Notes: generated from the letters alone by a model not told the origin. 64,000 nucleotides of DNA from Sternotherus odoratus (GCA_032164245.1 JAVMKO010000021.1:14638285-14702284), one strand, 5' to 3'. Numbered from the stretch's first letter, positions 9,504 to 19,101 are shown. Numbers and translations: made by a program.

Positions 9504-11321
9504 ATGGGAGGAAGCGGATCCAAGGAAGACCGCAAAACACCTCTAACTTGCATGTTAGAGCATTTTGGAGAATTCAAAAAGCGCATTCCCACCGGCAGCC
9601 GCAAGGCCGGATTGTTAAAGAAATTTTGTGAAAAAGACTGGCCAGCATTTCCAATTCAGCCCACGTGGCCAGCCATAGGGACTTTGGACATGGATATTAT
9701 TAGAGATGTCCTCAATCTCACAGGACACCAACACCCTGATCAGTACCCTTATATATCTGCATGGTTTGATATAGTGGAGGAAAATCCATCTTGGTTACAA
9801 AGATACACCAAATGCCTAGTCCTTCGCACACGTACACAGAGGAGACTCAGGGGAACCCCGGAGGAATCGAAACCTATCTATCTGAGCCCTCCAGACGATG
9901 AGCCACTAGCCCCACCCCCTTACATGCCGCTACCCGTAGTCCCGGCCGCCCCGCTCGAGCCTATGCCTATACCACAAGCACCAACAGTTCCGCCGCCAAG
10001 CGTAGCAGGCATGTCCGTCTCAAATTCACCAACTGACTCCGGTCGGTTAGGTTTACAGCAACTTGAAGAAAGTGTGGCAAAACTTCAACAACTCCTAACC
10101 CCTGGGAGAAAACCCGAGGATCATGATTCTAATCGGGATGAGAAAAGAAACATTACAAAGGAGCATTCCTATGCCCTCCGGAGTAGGGACCGCGATACCT
10201 CTCCGGTGCGACAGTTCCCTCTCCGGGTAGTTAACCAATTAATTCCTCCTCCCCCAGACAACCCCACAGGACAGTACCGGGTCCAGGGAGTGTATCAGCA
10301 TGTTCCCTTCACTAGTAGTGATCTCCTTAATTGGAAAGCTTCAAAGGCACCGTGGACGAACGATCCCACAGCTATTGCCACCTTAGTAGAAGGAATTATT
10401 GGAACTCACTATCCTTCTTGGATGGACATCAGCCAACTTCTTCAAATGTTGCTTAGCCCAGAAGAACGAACCTTAGTTCTAAGCCAAGGGAGGGAAGAAG
10501 CCCGTATAGAATATGGAACAAGAGACCCTAATGGCCTCCTAGATTTTATGGACAATACATTTCCCACTATTAGAGATCCAAGATGGGACCCTAACACACC
10601 AGACAGTAAAATTGCCCTTGATTTATACCATCGGTTACTTGTTAGGGCTCTCAAAAGGGGACCACCTAGAGTTGTAAACCTCCGAAAAATTCATGATTTG
10701 CTCCAAGATAAAGAAGAGACACCTGGCGCATTTCTGGAGAGATTGAGAGAAGGATATCGTAAATGGTCTCCATATGATATGGACAATGAATCAGAAGACA
10801 GTCCAGGGTCCCAAGCCTTGAAAAACAGTTTTATCAGTCAGTGTGCACCAGACATCAGGCGTAAGCTTCAGAAGGATCAGGGATTAGTCCACATGAATAT
10901 GGGGCGCATTCTTGAAGTAGCTGCTCGAGTATATGCTGCCCGAGAAGGTGAAGAGGAAAGGAAAGCGGAAGAGAAGGTGAAAAAGAGAGCCCAGTTGGTT
11001 GCTGCAGTCTTCCAGGACAATTACAATGGAAAAGGAAGAGGAAATGCCCAGCGTGGTGGAGGAAGAGGACGAGGCAGAGGTCGACTAGGATTCACCCAGT
11101 GCGCCCACTGCTTCCAGGTTGGTCACTGGAAAAATGAGTGTCCTAACAAAGAAAGTGAAAATACTTCAGAAAGTGAGAAAGGAAGAGGAGGGCCACACAA
11201 TAGGGGAAATAGAAAGGAGTATGGGGCACCTGTCTGGTCCAAAGCAGCAACTGCTCAAACACTTGAGGGAGATACCTTTGGTATGGCAGTGATAGAGGAT
11301 TGGGCAGGGAATCAAGATTAG
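9504..11321 (+). CDS. gag: Gag polyprotein, intact, 605 aa
   Basis: This is the structural polyprotein that assembles immature particles at membranes and packages the RNA genome. The ATG at 9504 is preferred because it gives an N-terminal Met-Gly followed by Gly-Ser-Gly-Ser, a myristoylation signal. Domains by position: matrix about 1-115; a proline-rich p12-like linker about 116-235 with a PPPY late-budding motif at 137-140; capsid about 236-500 with a major-homology-like stretch near 399-423 and a charged helix near 480-497; nucleocapsid from about 500 with an RG-rich patch (about 521-537) and one zinc knuckle, C-X2-C-X4-H-X4-C, at 533-546. The single knuckle and the p12-like layout are gammaretroviral. 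The frame ends at UAG 11319-11321, and pol continues in the same frame. No internal break is seen. Confidence 0.95.
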   Translation: MGGSGSKEDRKTPLTCMLEHFGEFKKRIPTGSRKAGLLKKFCEKDWPAFPIQPTWPAIGTLDMDIIRDVLNLTGHQHPDQYPYISAWFDIVEENPSWLQRYTKCLVLRTRTQRRLRGTPEESKPIYLSPPDDEPLAPPPYMPLPVVPAAPLEPMPIPQAPTVPPPSVAGMSVSNSPTDSGRLGLQQLEESVAKLQQLLTPGRKPEDHDSNRDEKRNITKEHSYALRSRDRDTSPVRQFPLRVVNQLIPPPPDNPTGQYRVQGVYQHVPFTSSDLLNWKASKAPWTNDPTAIATLVEGIIGTHYPSWMDISQLLQMLLSPEERTLVLSQGREEARIEYGTRDPNGLLDFMDNTFPTIRDPRWDPNTPDSKIALDLYHRLLVRALKRGPPRVVNLRKIHDLLQDKEETPGAFLERLREGYRKWSPYDMDNESEDSPGSQALKNSFISQCAPDIRRKLQKDQGLVHMNMGRILEVAARVYAAREGEEERKAEEKVKKRAQLVAAVFQDNYNGKGRGNAQRGGGRGRGRGRLGFTQCAHCFQVGHWKNECPNKESENTSESEKGRGGPHNRGNRKEYGAPVWSKAATAQTLEGDTFGMAVIEDWAGNQD

Positions 11322-11386
11322 GCCAGACCGGTTCCTCGGACCCCGACAGAAGTATTTACAACTGGCCCCGGGGAGCCGATGGTCTG
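11319..11386 (+). promoter_or_regulatory. Gag-Pol readthrough site (in-frame UAG with potential downstream structure)
   Basis: The gag stop is UAG, followed by G. The downstream codons stay open in the same frame all the way to 14984, so Pol would be made by suppression of this single stop rather than by frameshifting. Downstream RNA can pair: GGCCAG (11321-11326) with CTGGCC (11362-11367), or alternatively CAGACC (11324-11329) with GGTCTG (11381-11386). A self-complementary CCCCGGGG lies at 11366-11373. Such alternative pairings fit a stimulatory pseudoknot of the kind used by gammaretroviruses, but the exact fold is not established here. Confidence 0.8.
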
Positions 11387-14300
11387 TATGAATGTGGGAG
11401 GCCAGTTCATAGACTTTCTAATTGATACAGGAGCTACCAGGTCTGTGGTTAACACTAAAGTAGCCCCTGAGAGCCAACTACAAACCACTGTCGTTGGAGC
11501 AACAGGACAAATGAAACCCTGTCCCTATTTACAAGAAAGAGCATGTAAATTAGGAAGCCACGTTGTTACCCATAAACTTCTCTATATACCTGAATGTCCC
11601 ATTCCTCTCCTTGGGAGAGATATGCTGTCAAAACTCAGAGCCACTCTAACCTTTGATAGTGATGGAAACATGAAAATGCAATTAGGAGAAAAGCCATCCC
11701 CAACTCAAAGCCTTATGTTAGCACTCCCTGTAGAAGAAGAATGGCGACTTTACACCTCTATGGAAAATAGACAAGATTGGCAAGCTTTCAATATTCCAGG
11801 TGTATGGGCAGAAGATAATCCACCTGGACTGGCAGTTGACATCCCTCCCATAATCATTGATCTAAAACCCATGGCAACTCCTGTCTCCATTCCCCAATAT
11901 CCTCTACCTCGAAAAGCAGTAATTGGCATACATGAACATTTACAAAAATTATCAGACACTGGTATTATCGTCAAATGCCAGTCAGCCTGGAATACTCCCT
12001 TGCTACCTGTGGAGAAGCCTGATAAAAGTTTCCGACCTGTACATGACTTACGGGCCGTGAATAAAAGAGTGATCCCATTGCACCCAGTAGTACCAAATCC
12101 TTACACTCTTCTCAGTTTGGTACCAGCTAATGCCAAATGGTTCTCAGTGCTAGATCTTAAAGATGCCTTCTTCTGTCTCCGGATTGCACCCATCAGTCAG
12201 CCTATTTTCGCTTTTCAATGGGAACATCCTGATACTGGCCAAAAGACTCATATGACATGGGCACGTCTCCCACAGGGATTCTGTAACTCACCCTCCTTAT
12301 TCGGACAAGCCCTAGCCCAAGACTTGGTGCCTCTCACACAAGGAGGTAACCGCTGGAACATCCTTCAATATGCTGACGACCTTCTAGTGGCTGCTCGTAC
12401 CTACACTGAATGTACAGAGGCTACTGCTAATCTCTTAAAACATCTTTATCTCAAAGGTTACAAGGTTTCTAAGAAAAAGGCTCAGCTAGTACAACAGGAA
12501 GTAAAATATCTGGGATTTAAGCTCACAAAAGGAATCCGCATGCTGGACATTGAGAGAAAAGAGGCAGTCTGTGCCATTCCTACCCCTACAAACAGACGCC
12601 AAGTGCGCGAGTTTTTAGGAGCTGCTGGTTTCTGCCGTCTCTGGATTCCTAACTATGCCACACTAGCTAAACCCCTTCATGAGGCCACAAAAGGCGGGGC
12701 TGCAGATCCCTTTATTTGGACAGAAACACAACAAAAGGGGTTTGAAGATATCAAGTCTGCCTTGATGACAGCCCCTGCATTAGGCCTCCCTGATTTGGAA
12801 AAACCTTTCACACTGTATGTAGGAGAAAGGAAAGGTATTGCAGTTGGTGTCTTAACCCAGACCATCGGTAGCTGGCCGCGACCAGTAGCATACTTCTCTA
12901 AGCAACTAGACACTGTAATACAAGGATGGCCACCCTGCCTACGTGCCGTAGCTGCAGCTGCCCTTCTTGCTGAAGAGGCAAGTAAACTCACCCTAGGACA
13001 ACCAATCTCCTTAAAGTGCCCACATGCTGTGGTCACCCTAATGGAACATAGGGGCCATCATTGGATGACAAACACCAAACTCCTCAAGTATGAAAGTATA
13101 TTAGTAGACAATCCTTCTGTTACCATTTCTGTCTGTTCCACCCTTAATCCTGCAACTATACTGCCAGTAGAAGAAGATCCCACAGAAAAACATGATTGTC
13201 TTCAAGTCATGGAAGAAGTCTATTCTAGCCGACCTGACTTACTGGATACACCTTTAGCCACACCTGACTCTGTCCTTTTCACCGATGGTAGTAGTTTTAT
13301 TGATCAGGGTCAACGTTTGGCAGGGTATGCCATAGTCAATGATCAAGGCACTGTTTGTGAAGCAAAGGCACTTCCCCCTGGCACCTCCGCCCAGAAGGCT
13401 GAACTGGTCGCCCTCCGTCGAGCACTTGAACTAGCAACAGGGCAAAAGGTCAATGTTTACACTGACTCAAAATATGCCTTCCTAACACTCCATGCCCATG
13501 GTGCCATATATAGGGAAAGAGGACTTCTGACTTCAAACGGACAAAAAATAAAGCATGCAGATGAAATCCTGGCCCTTCTTGATGCTGTTTGGATGCCCAA
13601 ACAAGTTGCTGTAATGCACTGCAAAGGACACCAACATGGTGAGGATCCTGTCGCAAAAGGAAACCGACAGGCAGACGAAGAAGCAAGGAATGCAGCGCGT
13701 CAACAATCTCCAGCTATTCATATCCAGCACCTCAACGTGGCTGAAATGATTCCTGCTGAAGTACACTACACTGCACAAGAACAACTTTGGGCTGAACAGG
13801 AAAAGGGAGTCAAGCGGTCAGGTTTATATGTCTTGCCAAATAATAAAATTTTTCTGCCTGCAGTGGTAGCTTGGGAATTGATTCAGGAATTACATCAACA
13901 GACCCATTTAGGTAGCACTAATCTGACTGAACTCCTAGACCGTGAGCTGTACATAAATGGTCTACATTCACTCACCAGACGTGCTGCCCTACGTTGTCAA
14001 ACCTGTGCAAAACATAATCCTCGTGTAGGACCTCTTCGACCACCTGGAGTCCAGCATATAGGATATAGTCCGATGGAATCACTAGTTGTGGACTTCACTG
14101 AAATGCCAAAATCTGGGAAATTCAAGTACTTGCTTGTAGCAGTTTGTACATATTCCGGCTGGGTTGAGGCATGGCCTACCACTAATGAAAAGGCTGAGCA
14201 GGTTACTAAGGCCCTGCTCCGAGATGTAATCCCCCGATTTGGACTTCCATTACACATTGGAAGTGACAATGGTCCCGCTTTCGTTCACAGAGTTATCCGC

Positions 14301-14984
14301 TCTTTGTCAGTACTCTTAGGCATCACCTGGAAACTCCATTGTGCATACCATCCACAATCATCAGGAAAGGTTGAAAGGATGAATAGGACCTTAAAAGATG
14401 CCCTAGGTAAAATTTGCCAGGAGACCGACCTATCATGGACTGTAGCCTTGCCCATGGTACTGCTTAGAGTTCGATGCACTCCCACACGATCCTTAAAGCT
14501 CTCACCCTATGAGCTAGTATTTGGCCGACCACCACTAGGGGTCCACCACTTGAAAGGGGATACTTACCTTCTGGGAAAGCAAGATCTTATTAGAGAAGTT
14601 CAGCTCCTAAGCAAAGTGTTAACTCAATTATCCACCTACGTTAGTGAGCTCAAGTTCCCTATCCCCGTCACTGCTCTGCACCCTTTCTCCCCAGGAGATT
14701 CTGTATGGCTCAAGGATTGGAAAACTAACCCCTTGGGACCTAAATGGAAGGGCCCTTATACTGTTCTCCTTACCACTCCCACTGCTGTTAAATTAGCCAG
14801 TGTTAAGCCATGGATTCATTATACCCGTGTCAAGTCTGATCACACATCGCCTCCACCCAACTGGCAGGTCTCTGTAAAGAGCTCCAACCCTCTGCAAATC
14901 GTCTTCCGCAAACCAGCCCAACCACCTAGTCAGCAAGATGCTCAACCTACCTCTTGTGAGTCAGGTGACCAAGCACCACTCTGA
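11322..14984 (+). CDS. pol: Pol polyprotein (protease, reverse transcriptase, RNase H, integrase), intact, 1,220 aa by readthrough
   Basis: Expressed as Gag-Pol through the UAG at 11319; the first internal ATG is at 11379. The order is gammaretroviral. The aspartic protease has DTG at 11424-11432 and a downstream LLGRD. Reverse transcriptase has a catalytic Asp at 12153 and YADD at 12369-12380. RNase H has acidic residues at 13284, 13401, 13464 and 13674. Integrase has an HHCC zinc module (His 13893 and 13905, Cys 13995 and 14004) and DD35E at 14091, 14265 and 14373, with exactly 35 residues between the last two. The C-terminal integrase region has WKGPY (GPY at 14751-14759), typical of the GPY/F domain. 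No dUTPase is seen. All key catalytic residues are present and no stop or frameshift interrupts the frame. It would copy the RNA genome and integrate the product. Confidence 0.95.
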   Translation, partial: ARPVPRTPTEVFTTGPGEPMVCMNVGGQFIDFLIDTGATRSVVNTKVAPESQLQTTVVGATGQMKPCPYLQERACKLGSHVVTHKLLYIPECPIPLLGRDMLSKLRATLTFDSDGNMKMQLGEKPSPTQSLMLALPVEEEWRLYTSMENRQDWQAFNIPGVWAEDNPPGLAVDIPPIIIDLKPMATPVSIPQYPLPRKAVIGIHEHLQKLSDTGIIVKCQSAWNTPLLPVEKPDKSFRPVHDLRAVNKRVIPLHPVVPNPYTLLSLVPANAKWFSVLDLKDAFFCLRIAPISQPIFAFQWEHPDTGQKTHMTWARLPQGFCNSPSLFGQALAQDLVPLTQGGNRWNILQYADDLLVAARTYTECTEATANLLKHLYLKGYKVSKKKAQLVQQEVKYLGFKLTKGIRMLDIERKEAVCAIPTPTNRRQVREFLGAAGFCRLWIPNYATLAKPLHEATKGGAADPFIWTETQQKGFEDIKSALMTAPALGLPDLEKPFTLYVGERKGIAVGVLTQTIGSWPRPVAYFSKQLDTVIQGWPPCLRAVAAAALLAEEASKLTLGQPISLKCPHAVVTLMEHRGHHWMTNTKLLKYESILVDNPSVTISVCSTLNPATILPVEEDPTEKHDCLQVMEEVYSSRPDLLDTPLATPDSVLFTDGSSFIDQGQRLAGYAIVNDQGTVCEAKALPPGTSAQKAELVALRRALELATGQKVNVYTDSKYAFLTLHAHGAIYRERGLLTSNGQKIKHADEILALLDAVWMPKQVAVMHCKGHQHGEDPVAKGNRQADEEARNAARQQSPAIHIQHLNVAEMIPAEVHYTAQEQLWAEQEKGVKRSGLYVLPNNKIFLPAVVAWELIQELHQQTHLGSTNLTELLDRELYINGLHSLTRRAALRCQTCAKHNPRVGPLRPPGVQHIGYSPMESLVVDFTEMPKSGKFKYLLVAVCTYSGWVEAWPTTNEKAEQVTKALLRDVIPRFGLPLHIGSDNGPAFVHRVIRSLSVLLGITWKLHCAYHPQSSGKVERMNRTLKDALGKICQETDLSWTVALPMVLLRVRCTPTRSLKLSPYELVFGRPPLGVHHLKGDTYLLGKQDLIREVQLLSKVLTQLSTYVSELKFPIPVTALHPFSPGDSVWLKDWKTNPLGPKWKGPYTVLLTTPTAVKLASVKPWIHYTRVKSDHTSPPPNWQVSVKSSNPLQIVFRKPAQPPSQQDAQPTSCESGDQAPL

Positions 14985-15147
14985 AAACCTGCACTACTGT
15001 ATGAACATTTGTTATAATGTATTCCTTAGAAAATCTTATTCACCTGTTGCCCCAAAACGTTACTGTAATGTTTCTCAGGGAAAGGGGCAGAGGTGGGTTT
15101 GTTTAATGTTGTGCGAAGTATATTATTTTTGGTATTTTTGTGTATAA
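14938..15147 (+). CDS. Small open frame at the position where env would start; possible env remnant
   Basis: A 69-codon ATG frame begins 47 bp before the pol stop, in a different frame from pol. This is the usual place and overlap of a gammaretroviral env start. The product has no recognisable surface-protein motif, no furin site and no membrane anchor beyond a short aromatic C-terminus (YYFWYF). It may be the stub left by an env deletion, or a chance frame. I do not assign a function. Confidence 0.3.
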   Translation: MLNLPLVSQVTKHHSENLHYCMNICYNVFLRKSYSPVAPKRYCNVSQGKGQRWVCLMLCEVYYFWYFCV

Positions 15148-15320
15148 TAAGTTCTCCTTTTCAATCTTATCTTAATATGTTATATATTCTGTATGTCCGA
15201 AAAGTAGTTTAGATCCTGTAATCTGTTATGGTCCAACAAAATAATGTTAATGTTTAAAATTCATCAATAACTGGTAACAATGATGTTTTAGAATGTTGCT
15301 AGTTTGCAATAACTAGCAAC
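14985..15320 (+). other. Short pol-to-LTR spacer lacking env
   Basis: Only 336 bp lie between the pol stop and the PPT. A retroviral env normally needs well over 1.5 kb. The spacer is A+T-rich and shows no transmembrane-subunit features, so env is absent rather than merely mutated. Confidence 0.85.
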
Positions 15321-15336
15321 AAGAAAAAGGAGGGAA
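15321..15336 (+). promoter_or_regulatory. Polypurine tract
   Basis: AAGAAAAAGGAGGGAA directly abuts the TG start of the 3' LTR and would prime plus-strand DNA synthesis. Confidence 0.93.
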
Positions 15337-15881
15337 TGTGAGGGTTGAAGAAAGCAAATAATGATAAATGTTGATGCAGATATGTAAAGATCAAAATATA
15401 AGATCTCCATTAAGAAAAATGATAGATAGTTATAGTTTATTGTTAATGTGTACTTTTAAAAAGGTTATGAGAATGTTTTAAATCAATCATGTAACAATCG
15501 GTTTTTGCACAATTATACGGTCACTACCTCATCAAAAGTAATATGCTGCTATTGCATGTTCTGTGCACAAGCAATGCAACAATCCTGCAAAAAGGGCGCG
15601 AGATTCTGTCCAATCACGCTGTTCCTACCACGTGCCTGCCCCACGTGCGTAGTCTAAATCTGCCTAGCAATATGGGATAGCCAATCATGTAACACATAAA
15701 GAAACTGCGTAGTTAGCCAAGACTATAAAACTGTAAGTTGGGTGTGGTTGGTGTGGCAGTTTCTTCACGCTTTTGGGCGGCTGCCACCTCGGCCGAATAA
15801 ACACGTTTTGTTTTAAGTCTCATTGGTCTCCTTGAACTTATTACTGGTCTCCCTCAATAGCCTAGCGAACATCCCGCTACA
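15337..15881 (+). repeat. 3' LTR of the provirus
   Basis: 545 bp, no differences seen from 8398-8942. TATAAA is at 15724-15729 and AATAAA at 15796-15801. It ends ...CTACA and is followed by TTTT, matching the 5' flank. Confidence 0.95.
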
Positions 15882-15885
15882 TTTT

Positions 15886-16473
15886 TAGTCTCTGCTTAAA
15901 ATACATAAAATTATTTGAGACTGACAGAAAAACACAAGCCAGAAGAAAAATTACATGATCAACACTAGAAAAGCAAAGTGCATCCTAAAGCATAATATTC
16001 TGGACTGAATGTGTTTTGCAAATCATGCAGGAATTTCCAGATTCTTGTGGAGTTTCAGAAGCACTTTCCTGAGACCTTCATGCAGTGATATAAATTCCTA
16101 TCATTTACATAAGTCAGTCACAGATGATGGTGGTAAGTATCAATTCAGCAAAACACAACTTGCTAACTTCAGAAAGAGCTAGAAAAACAAGGTCATAGCA
16201 GACTGCAGGGACATCTGCACAATGCCAAAAGAGGTGTCTAACATCTGGGCTACAGAGGCGTATGGAATACTCATGCTATGTGTTTCCTACCCCAAACTAT
16301 ACAACCTACTAAGTCCTGAAAACTACAGAGTAAGGTGTGTGTGTGTGGGGGGGTGTTTCAGCCAGTGTTAGCTCAGTAATAAAGAAGGAAGGAAGGAAAG
16401 AACGAAGGAAAGAATGAAGGCTCAAAACCCCAGCCAATATATTTGTTCTTTGGGAGTATAAAATAAAAATATA
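15886..16473. repeat. Anonymous sequence with GT/G and GGAA-type simple repeats
   Basis: No gene is seen. There is a GT run passing into a G run at about 16335-16353. A purine tract of GGAA/GAAA units lies at 16381-16420. The remaining sequence is unclassified. Confidence 0.6.
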
Positions 16474-17373
16474 TGGAGATATGCCTCTCATATAGAACTG
16501 GAAGGACCTTGAAAGGTCATCGAGTCCAGCCCCCTGCCTACACTAGCAGGACCAAGTACTGTCCCCTAACAGATTTTTTTCCCCTGATCCCTAAATGGCC
16601 CTGAAGCAGGGCAGCAACTCGCCCCTGCGGCGCCTCCTGCTGGTCTGTCCGGGAATTAGCTCTTCCAGCAGCCAGAGCACCCTCTACAGGCTGATGTCCC
16701 GCTTGCTGCTGGCCCCGTGTCCTCCCTGGACCCCGGTGCCCTCTTCCCAAGGGTACTGCACCCCTGCAGTACCCCCACAATCTCAGGGTCTCCTCACTCA
16801 AGGAGCCCTCCTCCCCACTATCCCCACCTTGCCTCAGTCTAGGCAATTGCCAGTCACCACTTGCCCCCGTTCACTGGGGCAGACTGCAGTATCATTGCCA
16901 CTCATCACTGGCAAGGAGGGTTTGGCCTGCTGCCTCTGTAGCTCTGGGCTGTCCCCTGCACTCCCAGTACCCTTTTGTTGGGCCTTCTCTTAGGCCCTGG
17001 AGCCTGGGGGTTTCTAGGCTGGAGCTTCCCCAGCTACTCTAGCCTTGCCCCAGCCCTACTTCACTCTAGGTACCTTGTCAAGCTCCCAGCAGCCACCAGG
17101 CCTATCTGCCTCTACAGCTAGAGAAGACTCTCTCTGCAGCAAATTCTGGGCCTTTTTTTCCAGGGCCAGCTGGGCCCTAATTGACCCAGCCACAGCTGTG
17201 GCTGCTCTGCCCAATCAGCCTGGGAGCTGCTTGCCCACAGCCCTTTGCAGGGCTGTTTTAAGCCCCTTTGCTGGAGTGGGGCAGCTGCCCCACTACAGGC
17301 CCCCTCAAGGATTGAACTCACAACCCTGGGTTTAGCAGGCCAAGACTCAAACCACTGAGCTATCCCTCCCCCT
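16474..17373 (-). mobile_element. Tortoise-type tRNA-derived SINE, split by a solo LTR
   Basis: Read on the minus strand, 17373-17298 is a tRNA-like head with Pol III box A (TAGCTCAGTGG, complement of 17352-17362) and box B (GTTCAATCC, complement of 17309-17317). The SINE resumes at 16601 and ends near 16474 with the characteristic CTGGACTCGATGACCTTTCA block. This is the SINE family I know from cryptodiran turtles, and it is the strongest taxonomic marker in the window. The interruption at 16602-17297 is a separate insertion. Confidence 0.85.
16602..17297 (-). mobile_element. Solo LTR inserted in the tortoise SINE, 696 bp, 5-bp target duplication
   Basis: On the minus strand the insert begins TGTAGTGGGGCAGCTG and ends CTGCTTCA, so it has TG...CA ends. 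It is flanked by GGCCC at 16597-16601 and 17298-17302, a 5-bp duplication. No pol-like frame is present, so this is an LTR left by recombination between the two LTRs of a provirus. The open frames in it (for example 16595-16993) run across the insertion edge and are not genes. Confidence 0.75.
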
Positions 17374-17684
17374 TACAAGTTATTACATACACATTGCAAT
17401 TGTCAATGGACACACACACACGATCCAGTCACTAGAGAACAAATATTGATGAGATTTTTCACAAATTAAAAAAAAGCAAAACACATGGTTCAGAATTTCT
17501 TCATCTCCCCACCAGTGAATGAACTTGAGCAGCTCCCATTAGTCTTGGATTTGTGCTTCTAAAGTCACATGGGTGCTTTTAAAAATCTCACCCCAAGAGT
17601 CTAAAGCTGAAAGCCTCTCATTCTCCCAATGAGAAATCCAGCTCTGCCTGCCACAAATAAATAGCACCCAAAGAGCCTAGAAAG
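17374..17684. other. Anonymous sequence
   Basis: A short CA repeat lies near 17411-17421. No gene or transposon is recognised. Confidence 0.4.
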
Positions 17685-18138
17685 GAAAATAGTGTTGACG
17701 TAATATACTTAGATTTCTATAAAGCATTTGACTTGGTACCATCCAACGTTCTGATTTAAAAAATAAAGCAAACCGTAAATTCGAGAACGATATAAAATCA
17801 GCATGGTGTACATTCAACAGATTAAAAACTGGCTAATTGATAGGCCTCAAAATATAACTGAACAGGGAATCCTCATTTAGCAGGTGCATTTCCAGTGGGG
17901 TCCTGCAGGGATCAGTTCTTGGCCCTATGCTTAATATTTTTATCAATGGCCTGAAAGAAAACAAATCGCCACTGATAAAGTCTGCAGACAACACAAAAAT
18001 TGGGGGAGAAGTGAATAATTAACAGGTTGGGTCACTAATTTAGAGCACTTTAACACGCCCAAATATAAGATGATCAGCTGAACATGAGCTCCCAGCGTGA
18101 CACAGGAGACAAAAGAGTTAATGTGATCCTGGGAAGCT

Positions 18139-18528
18139 GTGAAAGGGCTTCCCTTTCAGATCCTGGACACTCTGACTAGCAAGCCCTCTTTGTGAATTAA
18201 CCAGCACATTCAGTCCAGGATACCTCCACCAAGTGTCTTTATTGATCCTTATGCTCCAGGTACATCACAATATAGCAGTAGTTATGGGGAGCCCTCCCAG
18301 TTCAGCCTTTTAAACTGCTTGCTTTCTTCCTGAGATATGCATCTGGTGAGCTAAATACCTCATTAGCTCATCAGGCTTTCTATAGGTGCAAGTTGTCCCT
18401 TTTACCTTTCCAAACCCAAATCACCTAAGCCCCTCTTACTTTAAACTACAGACAGTGCCCTGGGTGTTCTAAGTGACCAGGATTCTGGTTTCCAGAAGGC
18501 TAAATTTATAGTTAATAGCACCCTGTAA
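18139..18528 (-). mobile_element. LTR-like insertion inside CR1
   Basis: CR1 similarity stops near 18138 and resumes near 18529. On the minus strand the insert starts TGTTACAGGGTGC and has a TATA box (complement of TTTATA near 18507) and a downstream poly(A) signal (complement of TTTATT near 18238), in the order expected for an LTR. The ends and target duplication are unclear because the CR1 sequence there is similar to the insert ends. Limits are accurate to about 10 bp. Confidence 0.5.
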
Positions 18529-18803
18529 CAGAGAATCTCAGGTAGGAGTAGAACGTATTGTATCTCTACATTTGGCACTATCTGACTGCTACTGAACTAC
18601 TGTGTCCAGTTCTGGTGCTCACAATTCAAAAAGGATGTTGATAAATTAGAGTTGGTTCAGAGAAGAGCCACAAAAATGATTAAAGGATTAGAAAACATGT
18701 TTTATATCGATAGATTCAAGGAGCTCAATCTATGACCATCACAAAGAGAAGATTCAAGGGTGACTTGATTACAGTCTATAAGTATCTGCATGAGAAACAA
18801 ATA

Positions 18804-19101
18804 CAGTAGACTCTCGATTATCCAGGATTGGATTAACCAGGCTGTGGATTAACCAGGCTGTCAAAAAAAACATGTGCAACTCGTAGGGCTGGCTCTGGCT
18901 TTGCTGCCGTCCCAAACACACACACACAAAAACCCCACCAGGGCGCAGGGCAGCCAGTGAACCAACCCCCTCTCCCCCCAGTGCAGAGTGGCTGGTGAGC
19001 CAACCCCCTCTCCCCATATTTCCTATGCATGGTGATTATCCAGGATTTTATTAACCAGATTTAATTTTTCCCTATCATCCTGGATAATCGAGAGTCTACT
19101 A
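18804..19101. mobile_element. Pogo/Tigger-type MITE, copy 1 (298 bp)
   Basis: Terminal inverted repeats of about 25 bp start CAGTAGACTCTCGATTATCC and close with the complement. The element is flanked by TA at 18802-18803 and 19102-19103, the Tc1/mariner-superfamily target duplication. Removing it restores the CR1 sequence ACAAATATTTAACAATGGG. It encodes no transposase. A second copy in opposite orientation is at 42484-42778. Confidence 0.85.

Larger units (their letters stand above)
8398..15881 (+). mobile_element. Complete env-less gammaretrovirus-like provirus
   Basis: The unit is LTR, PBS, leader, gag, UAG, pro-pol, PPT, LTR. The LTRs (8398-8942 and 15337-15881) are both 545 bp and show no mismatch when read side by side. 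They begin TG and end CA, and the provirus is flanked by TTTT on both sides (8394-8397 and 15882-15885), a 4-bp duplication typical of gammaretroviral integrases. The frame from 9504 to 14984 is interrupted only by one UAG. There is no env. Identical LTRs and open frames indicate integration so recent that no decay has accumulated, and the locus may be polymorphic within the species. Whether this copy is active cannot be read from sequence. Confidence 0.95.

Noticed and set aside
12677..14485. Minus-strand frames inside pol
   Set aside because: They are shadows of the intact pol frame on the other strand.
16595..16993. 132-codon + frame
   Set aside because: It begins in the SINE and crosses the LTR edge; it is on the antisense strand of the LTR and reflects GC-rich composition.
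17298..17373. A tRNA gene on the minus strand
   Set aside because: The A and B boxes belong to the head of a tortoise-type SINE; the sequence diverges from a folded tRNA and continues into the SINE body after the LTR.
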